Shown piece by piece: positions 27,868 to 35,817 of a DNA stretch of 64,000 nt (position 1 is its first letter; every line of letters starts with the position of its first letter). The DNA is from G963662605 sp963662605 (GTDB lineage Bacteria > Bacteroidota > Ignavibacteria > Ignavibacteriales > Ignavibacteriaceae), in contig OY759785.1 of the NCBI GenBank assembly GCA_963662605.1, positions 1,736,001 through 1,800,000 of the forward strand, read 5' to 3'. The notes under the pieces are model-generated. The model was given only the letters and a program-made list of their open reading frames with translations. It was not told the DNA's origin and did no database searches. A program made the position numbers and the translations under genes.

Positions 27868-30665
27868 AAAAAATAGCAGTATTAATTTTAATTTGTTTTG
27901 TATCCGTTTTCGGCCAGGAAACCGGCAGTATGTCGGGGAGAGTTACCGATAAGAAAACCGGTGAACCTTTACTTGGCGTAAACATCGTATTCAAAGGAAC
28001 CTATTACGGTGCTGTGACGGATATAAATGGCAGCTACCGGGTTAAAAATGTTAACGCCGGTACATATTACGTTGAAATTTCCTTCATTGGTTATAAAACG
28101 GTTCAATTCACCAGCACAAAGATTGTTTCAGGTGCCAATAAAGTTCTTGATGTCCAGATGGAAGAATCAATGCTGGCACTGGGTACTGATATTGTCGTTA
28201 TCGGTGAAAAGCCTATGATGGATGTTGAAGAGACTCAAAGTAAACGATCATTCAACAAGGATGATATAGCAAACGCTAAGCTTGCGGATATCGGTGCTAT
28301 TGTTACTCAGCAGGCGGGAGTTGTAGCTACCGATAACGAAATCCACATACGTGGTGGCAGAAGCAATGAAAACGCGTTTTTGCTCGATGGTGTGTCCGTA
28401 CAGGATCCGTTGGCGGGAACCGGTTTCGGTTTACAGCTTTCTGCTAACGCTATTGAAGAAGTTGAAGTTATCACCGGTGGTTATAATGCCGAATACGGAC
28501 AAGCGACTTCCGGCGTTGTGAACGTGAAAACCCGTGAAGGCGGCGACAGGTATCATGGTTCTTTCTCTTACAAAACCGATAACATTATAGCTAAAAGTTC
28601 ATTCCATAATTTCAATACTGATATTGTTGAAGCCAACTTTAGCGGTCCGGAACCCTTAACCAAATACGCCTTGCCAGCACTTGGTTTGCAAATTCCGGGT
28701 GAACTGATTTTCTTCGGCAATTTCTATATGGGCATAACCGACGGTATTACGCAGGGTATGTATAAAGCGACTGCACATCAAACATACTCTTCGATTTTTC
28801 ATGGTTCCACCTTTGCTCCCAGAGCAGAAAATAGCTGGTTCTGGCTTGGTAAACTGACCTACAAATACTCTCCGACTTTTAAGATTCAGTATTCGTTCAA
28901 TCAGTCGGTAAGTATCAATCAGAATTCACAGTCTTTGCAGCAAAATCTAGAATATGTTGAGCCGAGTCCGGGATATCAGTATACTTTCCAGAATATTCTT
29001 GACAGTGCAAACACATATACACATAATAACGTTTATCAAGCGATAAGCATTACTCATACGCTAAGCCCTAAAACGTTCTATGAGTTGAAATTTAACTACT
29101 ACTTTACCCATCTGCGTGCAGATGCAAACGGTAAGTATTATAAGAATTATAACCAACCAAAAGACATTACGAATTTCCCGGTTATTTATTATAACACCGA
29201 TCGCGATACGCTTGGTGTGATTCCCGGTGATGGATTCTGGGATGTCGGTAATCCATATACATGGCATGATCACTATGTTGAAGAGTATTCGGTAAAGGGC
29301 GATATCACAAGCTTCTTTGATGAAAAAAACAAGTTTAAAGCGGGTTTTGAAAATTCATTCCAGGAGATGCAAGTTGTTGACATTTACCAGCCATGGATTG
29401 GCGAACTTGGTTTGAATAATGACGTTTATAAAGTGTATCCCGCAAAGGGTGCATTCTATGCACAGGATAACATCAATTTCTCGGGTATGATCTTGAACTT
29501 TGGTTTGAGATTTGACTACTGGTTCCCGGGAAAATTTGTTGATGACGCGGTAAATAATCCTGATGTTGTCACAATTCCTGATCAAATCCGGAAAAACTAC
29601 AAAGATGATACGTATAATTTCTTTGGAAGACGCTGGAAGGGAAGAATAAGTCCGCGTTTGGGTATCTCACATCCTGTTTCTGATTATCAAACTTTGTTTT
29701 TCTCATACGGACACTTTAGCAAATGGCCTAACCCTCAATTTGTTTACGCAAAGTTGAATCCGGTTAGTGCCCAGTCATCGTTCCAGAAATTCGGTAACCC
29801 GAATTTGAATCCTGAAACGACTGTCGCCTATGAATTGGGTGTTAAGACACAATTTACATCAGATGATGTTTTAACACTTACTGCATATTATAAAGATATT
29901 TTTGATTACGTAAGCACCCGGTCAGCCATTATTAATTCAGCTCGTTTATCAACAACCAGTTTGACGACATATGTTAACTCAGATTATGCCCGCTCCCGTG
30001 GTCTTGAATTAGAGTATAAAAAACGTATGGGTAAATGGTTTACCGGTGCATTGAATGCTACATACGCAATTGTCACAGGTAAGAGTTCTTCTCCGGATGA
30101 AGGTATTCTTGTACAAAGCGGAAGCTTGCAGGAAACAGTAAAGGAATTTTACATGACCTGGGATCGTCCTATCAACATATCTTTATCAACAAACTTTTAT
30201 GTTGAAAGAGATAATCCGTTGTTCGGTTTCGGCAGCGGCATTCTGGATGATTACAATGTATTTATTCGTGTTCAGTTTGAATCAGGAAAGCGTTATACTC
30301 CTGCCTATTTTAATGGCGATTACACCGCTGAAGGTAAGCCTGATTACGAATATATTACTACCGATCGCAATAATAAAATCGGACAAAATTGGTTTTGGGT
30401 TGATATGAACTTCGAGAAGAATTTTTCGATCGGCAAATTGAGGTTCGCATTCTCAGTTGAAGTGAATAATTTGCTTGATCAAAAAAACTCTGCTATTATC
30501 AATCCGGTTACTGGAAAAGCTTATGAGGTCGGTCAAAATGGCCCGGCATCATGGAACGATTCGCGTTATCCTGATTTGCAGGCTCCGATAAGCGCTACTC
30601 CGCTTAATCCGGCACGGTATCTGACCAGAAGAAATGTCAAATGTGGAATTAGCTTAAGATTTTAA
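27864..30665 (+). CDS. TonB-dependent outer membrane receptor
   Basis: 933 residues. After the signal peptide (VSVFG/Q) comes a carboxypeptidase-regulatory-like domain (~22-105; GSMSGRVTDKKTGEPLLGVN ... SYRVKNVNAGTYYVE), then the plug (~120-220; EIHIRGGRSNENAFLLDGV, VEVITGGYNAEYGQATSGVV) and a long beta-barrel ending in NVKCGISLRF with terminal Phe. Such receptors import ligands too big for porins using TonB energy. The architecture is SusC-like, but no SusD partner is adjacent; instead lipoproteins and a PorV-like protein flank it. The ligand is unknown. It overlaps the upstream lipoprotein gene and lies two bases from the PorV-like gene. Confidence 0.92.
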   Translation: MKKIAVLILICFVSVFGQETGSMSGRVTDKKTGEPLLGVNIVFKGTYYGAVTDINGSYRVKNVNAGTYYVEISFIGYKTVQFTSTKIVSGANKVLDVQMEESMLALGTDIVVIGEKPMMDVEETQSKRSFNKDDIANAKLADIGAIVTQQAGVVATDNEIHIRGGRSNENAFLLDGVSVQDPLAGTGFGLQLSANAIEEVEVITGGYNAEYGQATSGVVNVKTREGGDRYHGSFSYKTDNIIAKSSFHNFNTDIVEANFSGPEPLTKYALPALGLQIPGELIFFGNFYMGITDGITQGMYKATAHQTYSSIFHGSTFAPRAENSWFWLGKLTYKYSPTFKIQYSFNQSVSINQNSQSLQQNLEYVEPSPGYQYTFQNILDSANTYTHNNVYQAISITHTLSPKTFYELKFNYYFTHLRADANGKYYKNYNQPKDITNFPVIYYNTDRDTLGVIPGDGFWDVGNPYTWHDHYVEEYSVKGDITSFFDEKNKFKAGFENSFQEMQVVDIYQPWIGELGLNNDVYKVYPAKGAFYAQDNINFSGMILNFGLRFDYWFPGKFVDDAVNNPDVVTIPDQIRKNYKDDTYNFFGRRWKGRISPRLGISHPVSDYQTLFFSYGHFSKWPNPQFVYAKLNPVSAQSSFQKFGNPNLNPETTVAYELGVKTQFTSDDVLTLTAYYKDIFDYVSTRSAIINSARLSTTSLTTYVNSDYARSRGLELEYKKRMGKWFTGALNATYAIVTGKSSSPDEGILVQSGSLQETVKEFYMTWDRPINISLSTNFYVERDNPLFGFGSGILDDYNVFIRVQFESGKRYTPAYFNGDYTAEGKPDYEYITTDRNNKIGQNWFWVDMNFEKNFSIGKLRFAFSVEVNNLLDQKNSAIINPVTGKAYEVGQNGPASWNDSRYPDLQAPISATPLNPARYLTRRNVKCGISLRF

Positions 30666-30667
30666 CT

Positions 30668-31648
30668 ATGAAAAATATCATTTTTGTAATTATACTGTTT
30701 ACTCTATCCTTAACAGAACTGCACGCACAATTGTTTCCGGTTCTGGGGGGACAAAGAGCTGGAATTTCAACAGCCGAGTTCCTCAAGATCGGTGTTGGCG
30801 GCAGGGCATCTGCCATGGGCGATGCGTTCGTTGCGCTTAGTAACGATGCCTCCAGTCTATACTGGAACCCGGCCGGACTCGTCCAATTTGATAAGGATGA
30901 GGTTCTTTTTTCTCATAACAAGTGGGTCGTTGATATTAATCATGACTTTCTTGGAGCGGTGTATCATCTGGATGGCTCCAACGCGTTTGGACTTTCATTC
31001 ACTTCGCTGACAATGGACGATATGCCTGTAACCACTGAATTTATGCCTTTCGGAACCGGTGAGTATTTTACGTATAGCGATGTGGCTGTTGCCTTAACGT
31101 ATTCCCGGAAAATGACAAGTCAGTTCAGCTTTGGCGGAAGTATCAAATATATGGAAGAGACGCTTGATAAACTGAAAATGCGCGGCGTTATGATTGACCT
31201 CGGTACATATTACTGGACCGGTTTAGGTACATCCCGTTTCGCCGTAACCGTTTCAAATTTCGGTAATAACCTGGCACCGGATGGAAAAGTTGTATTGGTG
31301 AGTAAGCGTTCGACTTCTACTTGGCAATCCTTTTCACCTCCAACCATCTTCCGTATTGGTTTTGCATTTGAACCGTATCAGGATGAAATGAACAGAGTAA
31401 CTGCTTCTGCTCAGCTTAATCACCCGAACGATAACAGTGAAAACTTGTCAACCGGTGTTGAGTATTGCTGGAATAATATGTTGTTCCTCCGCGGTGGTTA
31501 TAAATTTAACGTCGAAGAACAAAATTATTCTTTCGGTGCCGGTTTTAAGGCACCAATCAGCTTTGCTAATGTTACCGTAGATTACAGTTTTTCTAATTTT
31601 GAAAAATTAGGTTCAGCTCAAAGATTTTCTATATCATTAGGTTTATAA
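30668..31648 (+). CDS. PorV/PorQ-family outer membrane protein
   Basis: 326 residues with a signal peptide (LTELHA/Q). The N-terminus carries the family pattern EFLKIGVGGRASAMGDAFVA LSNDASSLYWNPAGL (written in two parts), then beta strands to a terminal FSISLGL. PorV in Bacteroidetes is the outer-membrane shuttle that binds sorting domains and delivers cargo to the PorU sortase. Lineages with many T9SS substrates often carry several PorV/PorQ paralogues near cargo genes, as here with the phospholipase D-like cargo two genes downstream. A dedicated shuttle role is inference; it could also be a general porin-like protein. Confidence 0.85.
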   Translation: MKNIIFVIILFTLSLTELHAQLFPVLGGQRAGISTAEFLKIGVGGRASAMGDAFVALSNDASSLYWNPAGLVQFDKDEVLFSHNKWVVDINHDFLGAVYHLDGSNAFGLSFTSLTMDDMPVTTEFMPFGTGEYFTYSDVAVALTYSRKMTSQFSFGGSIKYMEETLDKLKMRGVMIDLGTYYWTGLGTSRFAVTVSNFGNNLAPDGKVVLVSKRSTSTWQSFSPPTIFRIGFAFEPYQDEMNRVTASAQLNHPNDNSENLSTGVEYCWNNMLFLRGGYKFNVEEQNYSFGAGFKAPISFANVTVDYSFSNFEKLGSAQRFSISLGL

Positions 31649-31654
31649 AACGCA

Positions 31655-32695
31655 ATGAAAAAACTTTTATTATTACTACCGCTTGTTATTATATTTTTAG
31701 CCGGCTGTCAACCGGATAAATTGGATTTAACCGAATTTAAGACTACTGCCACCCCAAATACAGGTGATACTATGTATATACGGTTGGGTGGTGAGTGGGG
31801 AGGCTTTAACAACCCAAGCGCATTGCTTATTGGGCATGAACCCTTTATATATGTCTGCGATAAAGATAATAATCGAATTGTTATGCTTAATACCGCCGGG
31901 ACTGTTTTAGGTTTCTTATCAATTAAGCAGCCAGTTGCAATCGCGGAGGATTATAAAGATAATCTAATCGTTTGTGCTTCATTTGATACATTAATATTAG
32001 GTTCTACAGTAACTTATAGTGCTGTTTATAAAATCAACCTGTATGAAGCACGCCATGTTATCGCTAACGCGAAAATGACCAGAATTTTACCTGTGAAACC
32101 GGCTGATTTTGTAGCGACAAGAAAATATACTGCTGTAGCAGCATTTTTTGACAATTCATATTATGTAGCTCGGTTTGGGCCTAATAATACCAGTGTTTAT
32201 GATCCTGATAATTCAATATTGAAATTTTCAGGGGATACGTTGACTGGAAAAGTTAGCGGTCTTGATCCATTAAGTATAGGGCTAAAAACTGCTTATGGTA
32301 TAAGTTCTATTACTCCCTTCTCAAAGCAGAACTTTGATTTTATAACTACATATAGCACTAATGTTAGTTTTAAAGCGATATGGTATGCAATTGATCTACA
32401 AGGCGATTACTATTCGAAATTTTCTCCCGGCGACGGATCAGATTTTATTAAACCTGACAGGTTCCAAAATGCAACCGGTTCCTGCTTAGATGCATATGGA
32501 AATATTTTCATTGCGGATGCCGGAAAAGATAGTGTTTATAAATTCAATTCATCAGGTTATGAAATGCAATCGTTTGGTGGTACTTCAATATTCACGAAAC
32601 CCGTCGCAGTCGGTCATTTTGACAAGATACTGTATGTCCTCGATGCCGGTAAAAATTCTATACTACGATTCATCTTATCAACGGACACTAAATGA
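31655..32695 (+). CDS. NHL/beta-propeller-type lipoprotein
   Basis: 346 residues with lipobox FLAGC near residue 18. Repeating blades such as GHEPFIYVCDKDNNRIVML, NLIVCASFDTLI, CLDAYGNIFIADAGKDSVYK and FDKILYVLDAGKNSILRF resemble NHL-type six-bladed propellers, which bind proteins or glycans. It sits between the PorV-like gene (six bases upstream) and the phospholipase D-like gene, whose ATG overlaps its TGA. A surface or periplasmic scaffold for the cluster is plausible but not shown. Confidence 0.75.
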   Translation: MKKLLLLLPLVIIFLAGCQPDKLDLTEFKTTATPNTGDTMYIRLGGEWGGFNNPSALLIGHEPFIYVCDKDNNRIVMLNTAGTVLGFLSIKQPVAIAEDYKDNLIVCASFDTLILGSTVTYSAVYKINLYEARHVIANAKMTRILPVKPADFVATRKYTAVAAFFDNSYYVARFGPNNTSVYDPDNSILKFSGDTLTGKVSGLDPLSIGLKTAYGISSITPFSKQNFDFITTYSTNVSFKAIWYAIDLQGDYYSKFSPGDGSDFIKPDRFQNATGSCLDAYGNIFIADAGKDSVYKFNSSGYEMQSFGGTSIFTKPVAVGHFDKILYVLDAGKNSILRFILSTDTK

Positions 32696-35064
32696 GAAAA
32701 ATATTTAGCCTGATTTTATTATGCAGTTTGTCTGTTTTCGGACAGACCGTTGTTTCAATTTCTGCACTTCATACTAATAATGCCGCCGGTGTACCTGCCG
32801 ATACTGCTACTCTTTATAAAGTTAAAGGGGTTGTTACGGCAACCAACCAGCTCGGTAATAATGCTACCTATGGCCCCGGAGCAATTCAGGATGAAACAGC
32901 CGGAATGACGGTTTATGGCAACGCATTTGCATCAGGCTCTTCACTGGCAATAGGCGATACTGTTTGGGTTACTTCGCGCCTTGCATTCTACAACGGACTT
33001 ACACAGCTTGATATGCGGAAAATAGCTGCTTCATCTACAGTAACTAAAGTTGCTTCAGGTAAAGCGCCAGAGCCTCAAGTTGTTACAATATATCAGATAT
33101 TGAACCAGCAGTGGGCCGGATATGAAGAATTTGAAAGCCGCCTGATTCGAATCAATAATGTTACTTTTTCTTCTACAGGTGCTTTTGCATCAGGTACAAC
33201 AGGAAAAACTTACTCAATTACGGATGGCACGAATTCTCTCGATTTTCGTTTAACATCCAATGCCGGTACCTCAATTAATAACCTCACTATTCCAACCGGC
33301 AAGTGTGATGTTATTGGTATCATCAGCCAGTACAAAACATCAACTCCCTGGAATTCCGGTTATCAGTTGATGCCTCGTATGATCAGTGATATTGTTACCG
33401 ATGCAACTCCTCTCGTTTACAACAATCTTGTTGTAAACAACATTAAGACAGATGCATTTACCGTTAATTTCCAGACAGTAAGAGCTGGAAATACTCAGAT
33501 TAAATACGGATTAACTTCAGCATTGGAATTGGATTCTGTGGTTATCGCAGGAGATACAACGAACCATAACGTTACTTTATCCGGATTGCAGCCGAATACA
33601 TTATATTATTTCAAGGCAGTTTCTACTAATGCGGCTGGAACAAGTGAAAGTGCTATTCAGCAGGTCACAACCGCTTCCGGAAGCACAAAAACCGGAGCGA
33701 TTAATGTTTATTTTAACATGCCGGTTGATACAAGTGTGGCGATAGCCGGAAACGCGGCAAAGGGCAGTATATCTTTTGAAGATAAACTTGTTGCCAGAGT
33801 AAATAATGCTGTTTATTCAATTGACTTGGCTGTGTATAGCTTGAACGGTTTGAGTAATCTTACCTCGGCTTTGTTAAATGCTAAAAACAGAGGAATTAAA
33901 ATTCGTCTTGTATACGATAGCCGAGACGGTAGTGCCACTCAGGCAAACGTCCAGACTCTCCTTAACGCCGGTATTTTAATGAGCCAAAGACCCGCGTCAC
34001 TTTCCGGAATTATGCATAATAAGTTTTTTGTCTTTGACAATCGTGATACCGTCTCGGATAATGATTGGGTATGGACGGGTTCATGGAATCCCAATAGTGC
34101 AGAAGTTGGATATAAAAACAACGCACTGGAAATAAATGATCCGACTATTGCCTCTGCATACACAAAGGAATTTGAGGAAATGTGGGGGTCTAGTACCGAT
34201 ACTCCGAATTCATCCGCCGCTAAATTTGCGTATAATAAGACTAACAATACTGCGCACTCATTTACTATCGGCGGCAGGGCAGTGAGATTATATTTCAGTC
34301 CTTCTGATGGTGTAACATCACAAATTTCTTCTACTATTGCTACGGCTCAAACGAGTATCTATTTTGCTGTAATGTCCTTCACGAAGAACGATTTAGGGCA
34401 GGCGATATACTACCGTTACAGTACCGGAGTAAAAGATATTAAAGGTATCATCAACAATATTAATGATACCGGCAGTGAATACGCGTATCTGCAAAACTAC
34501 GGCAGCGTTGTAGCTGATGCAGGTGCCACCAATTCATCTGTCACATTACATGACAAATACGCCATTATTGATAGTTATACTGCAAATAGTGACCCTACGG
34601 TTATTACCGGCTCGCATAACTGGTCGGCTGCTGCTGAAACAAACAATGATGAGAATACTCTTATCATTACCGATTTCAAAATTGCTAATCAGTACATGCA
34701 GGACTTTAAGAAACGTTACAATGACGCTGGCGGTACGGGTACATTTGTTATTCCTACAGATGTAAAAGATACAAAGAACTCTGTTAAAGAATATGATGCT
34801 CATTTGTATCAAAACTATCCGAATCCGTTTAACCCTGTTACAACGATTCGTTTCGAGACTACTCATTCACAGAATGTGAAAATCGAAGTCTATAATGCGT
34901 TAGGTCAGAAAGTTGCAACAGTATTTGACCGGATTGTTAATCCCGGTATTTATGCGGTTGATTTCAATTCAGCATCACTCGGAAATGTCTCCAGCGGCAT
35001 TTATTACTACCGCCTTACCGCCGGTGTTTACAGTGATGTAAAGAAAATGATTTTGATGAAGTAA
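32692..35064 (+). CDS. Secreted phospholipase D/nuclease-like T9SS cargo
   Basis: 790 residues. Signal peptide (LSVFG/Q); an OB-fold-like N-terminal module (~20-235; TATLYKVKGVVTATNQLG, GDTVWVTSRL); a fibronectin III domain (~240-330); and two PLD half-domains with intact HKD motifs, HNKFFVFD at ~442 with TGSWN after it, and HDKYAIID at ~619 with TGSHNWS. A sorting domain closes the chain (YQNYPNPFNPVTTIRFETT, VSSGIYYYRL, KKMILMK). Paired HKD motifs make a complete phosphodiesterase site for phospholipid or nucleic acid. T9SS secretion to the cell surface is expected. Substrate is unknown; the OB module favours a nuclease. Confidence 0.88.
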   Translation: MRKIFSLILLCSLSVFGQTVVSISALHTNNAAGVPADTATLYKVKGVVTATNQLGNNATYGPGAIQDETAGMTVYGNAFASGSSLAIGDTVWVTSRLAFYNGLTQLDMRKIAASSTVTKVASGKAPEPQVVTIYQILNQQWAGYEEFESRLIRINNVTFSSTGAFASGTTGKTYSITDGTNSLDFRLTSNAGTSINNLTIPTGKCDVIGIISQYKTSTPWNSGYQLMPRMISDIVTDATPLVYNNLVVNNIKTDAFTVNFQTVRAGNTQIKYGLTSALELDSVVIAGDTTNHNVTLSGLQPNTLYYFKAVSTNAAGTSESAIQQVTTASGSTKTGAINVYFNMPVDTSVAIAGNAAKGSISFEDKLVARVNNAVYSIDLAVYSLNGLSNLTSALLNAKNRGIKIRLVYDSRDGSATQANVQTLLNAGILMSQRPASLSGIMHNKFFVFDNRDTVSDNDWVWTGSWNPNSAEVGYKNNALEINDPTIASAYTKEFEEMWGSSTDTPNSSAAKFAYNKTNNTAHSFTIGGRAVRLYFSPSDGVTSQISSTIATAQTSIYFAVMSFTKNDLGQAIYYRYSTGVKDIKGIINNINDTGSEYAYLQNYGSVVADAGATNSSVTLHDKYAIIDSYTANSDPTVITGSHNWSAAAETNNDENTLIITDFKIANQYMQDFKKRYNDAGGTGTFVIPTDVKDTKNSVKEYDAHLYQNYPNPFNPVTTIRFETTHSQNVKIEVYNALGQKVATVFDRIVNPGIYAVDFNSASLGNVSSGIYYYRLTAGVYSDVKKMILMK

Positions 35065-35070
35065 AAGTCA

Positions 35071-35101
35071 GGGCATGTGAAAACATGCCCTTGCTAATTT
35101 T
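35071..35101 (+). terminator. Probable terminator of the lipoprotein-PLD run
   Basis: An eight-base stem GGGCATGT / ACATGCCC closed by a GAAA tetraloop, six bases after the stop. The T tract is weak (TTGCTAATTTT), so efficiency is uncertain. Confidence 0.65.
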
Positions 35102-35133
35102 ACCGAAAAACTCTATTTTTACATATCGTTTTT

Positions 35134-35189
35134 GGGGCTATAGCTCAGCTGGGAGAGCGTCCCGATAGCATCGGGAAGGTCAGCGGTTC
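35134..35189 (+). pseudogene. tRNA-Ala pseudogene 1 (truncated in the T arm)
   Basis: The first 43 positions match the intact tRNA-Ala downstream except the anticodon arm, which is TCCCG-ATAGCAT-CGGGA, giving a seven-base loop with anticodon AGC. Sequence identity ends in the T arm at GGTTC; the rest of the T arm and the 3' acceptor strand are replaced by AGAGCTAATAA. It cannot fold a normal acceptor or T arm, so it is not expected to be functional. Confidence 0.8.
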
Positions 35190-35213
35190 AGAGCTAATAA
35201 AGAAGTTTAGTAT

Positions 35214-35286
<73 letters not shown>

Positions 35287-35288
35287 CT

Positions 35289-35316
35289 AAGGGACGCAAA
35301 CGCGTCCCTTTTTTTA
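35289..35316 (+). terminator. Terminator of tRNA-Ala
   Basis: Stem AAGGGACGC / GCGTCCCTT with an AAAC loop and a seven-T run, starting three bases after the tRNA. An identical copy occurs at 35466-35493 in the tandem duplication. Confidence 0.92.
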
Positions 35317-35378
35317 TGTCTGTAGTTACCAATCACATTGTGGTTATTGGATGCATGGTGGTAGCTCATCTTATGTAA

Positions 35379-35463
35379 AGCTGTCAAGTTGGGAGAGCGT
35401 CCCGATGCATCGGGAAGGTCAGCGGTTCCTCGCAGAGTCCCGTGGAGATCCCGCTTAGCTCCA
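35379..35463 (+). pseudogene. tRNA-Ala pseudogene 2 (T-loop insertion)
   Basis: The 5' acceptor strand is lost (AAGCTGTCAAGTTGGGAGAGC replaces the normal start; read here in the region from 35379). The anticodon arm is the perfect palindrome TCCCGATGCATCGGGA with only a six-base loop. An 18-base segment is inserted in the T loop between GGTTC and GATCCCGC. The 3' acceptor TAGCTCCA is intact. Confidence 0.8.
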
Positions 35464-35465
35464 CT

Positions 35466-35493
35466 AAGGGACGCAAACGCGTCCCTTTTTTTA
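35466..35493 (+). terminator. Duplicated tRNA-Ala terminator
   Basis: Exact copy of the hairpin and T run at 35289-35316, carried along in the tandem duplication, now following pseudogene 2. Confidence 0.85.
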
Positions 35494-35556
35494 TGTCTGT
35501 AGTTACCCAATCACATTGTGGTTATTGGATGCATGGTGGTAGCTCATCTTATGTAA

Positions 35557-35641
35557 AGCTGTCAAGTTGGGAGAGCGTCCCGATGCATCGGGAAGGTCAG
35601 CGGTTCCTCGCAGAGTCCCGTGGAGATCCCGCTTAGCTCCA
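35557..35641 (+). pseudogene. tRNA-Ala pseudogene 3 (copy of pseudogene 2)
   Basis: Carries the same lesions as pseudogene 2: missing 5' acceptor strand, palindromic six-base-loop anticodon arm and the identical 18-base T-loop insertion. The shared lesions show that the damage came before the tandem duplication. Confidence 0.8.
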
Positions 35642-35817
35642 CAAAGTACGCATTTGCGTCTTTTTTTTATGTCCTTGATATTTTCTCGCCGCTTAAATAT
35701 GAGAAGAGTCACATTAAACATTTCGAGAATATTTTCGCGGATTATTTGGATGCCGTGCATAATTTTATGAATTTTGAAATCACTTTAAAATAATACTGTA
35801 TCCGTTACATTCTACAC

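Larger units (their letters stand above)
35287..35642 (+). repeat. Tandem duplication of ~177 bp carrying tRNA-Ala fragments
   Basis: Two head-to-tail units (35287-35463 and 35464-35642, differing by a single inserted C) each consist of terminator, about 60 bp of unique spacer, and a degenerate tRNA-Ala copy ending in TTAGCTCCA. Near-identity shows the duplication is recent. A third, weaker hairpin (ACGCA/TGCGT plus T run, from 35646) follows the second unit. Confidence 0.9.

Noticed and set aside
35134..35189. A functional tRNA-Ala(AGC)
   Set aside because: The T arm and 3' acceptor strand are missing, so no cloverleaf can form despite the well-formed anticodon arm.
35287..35642. Tandem repeats as a CRISPR array
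   Set aside because: Only two units of ~177 bp with identical internal sequence; no short direct repeats with unique spacers and no cas genes.
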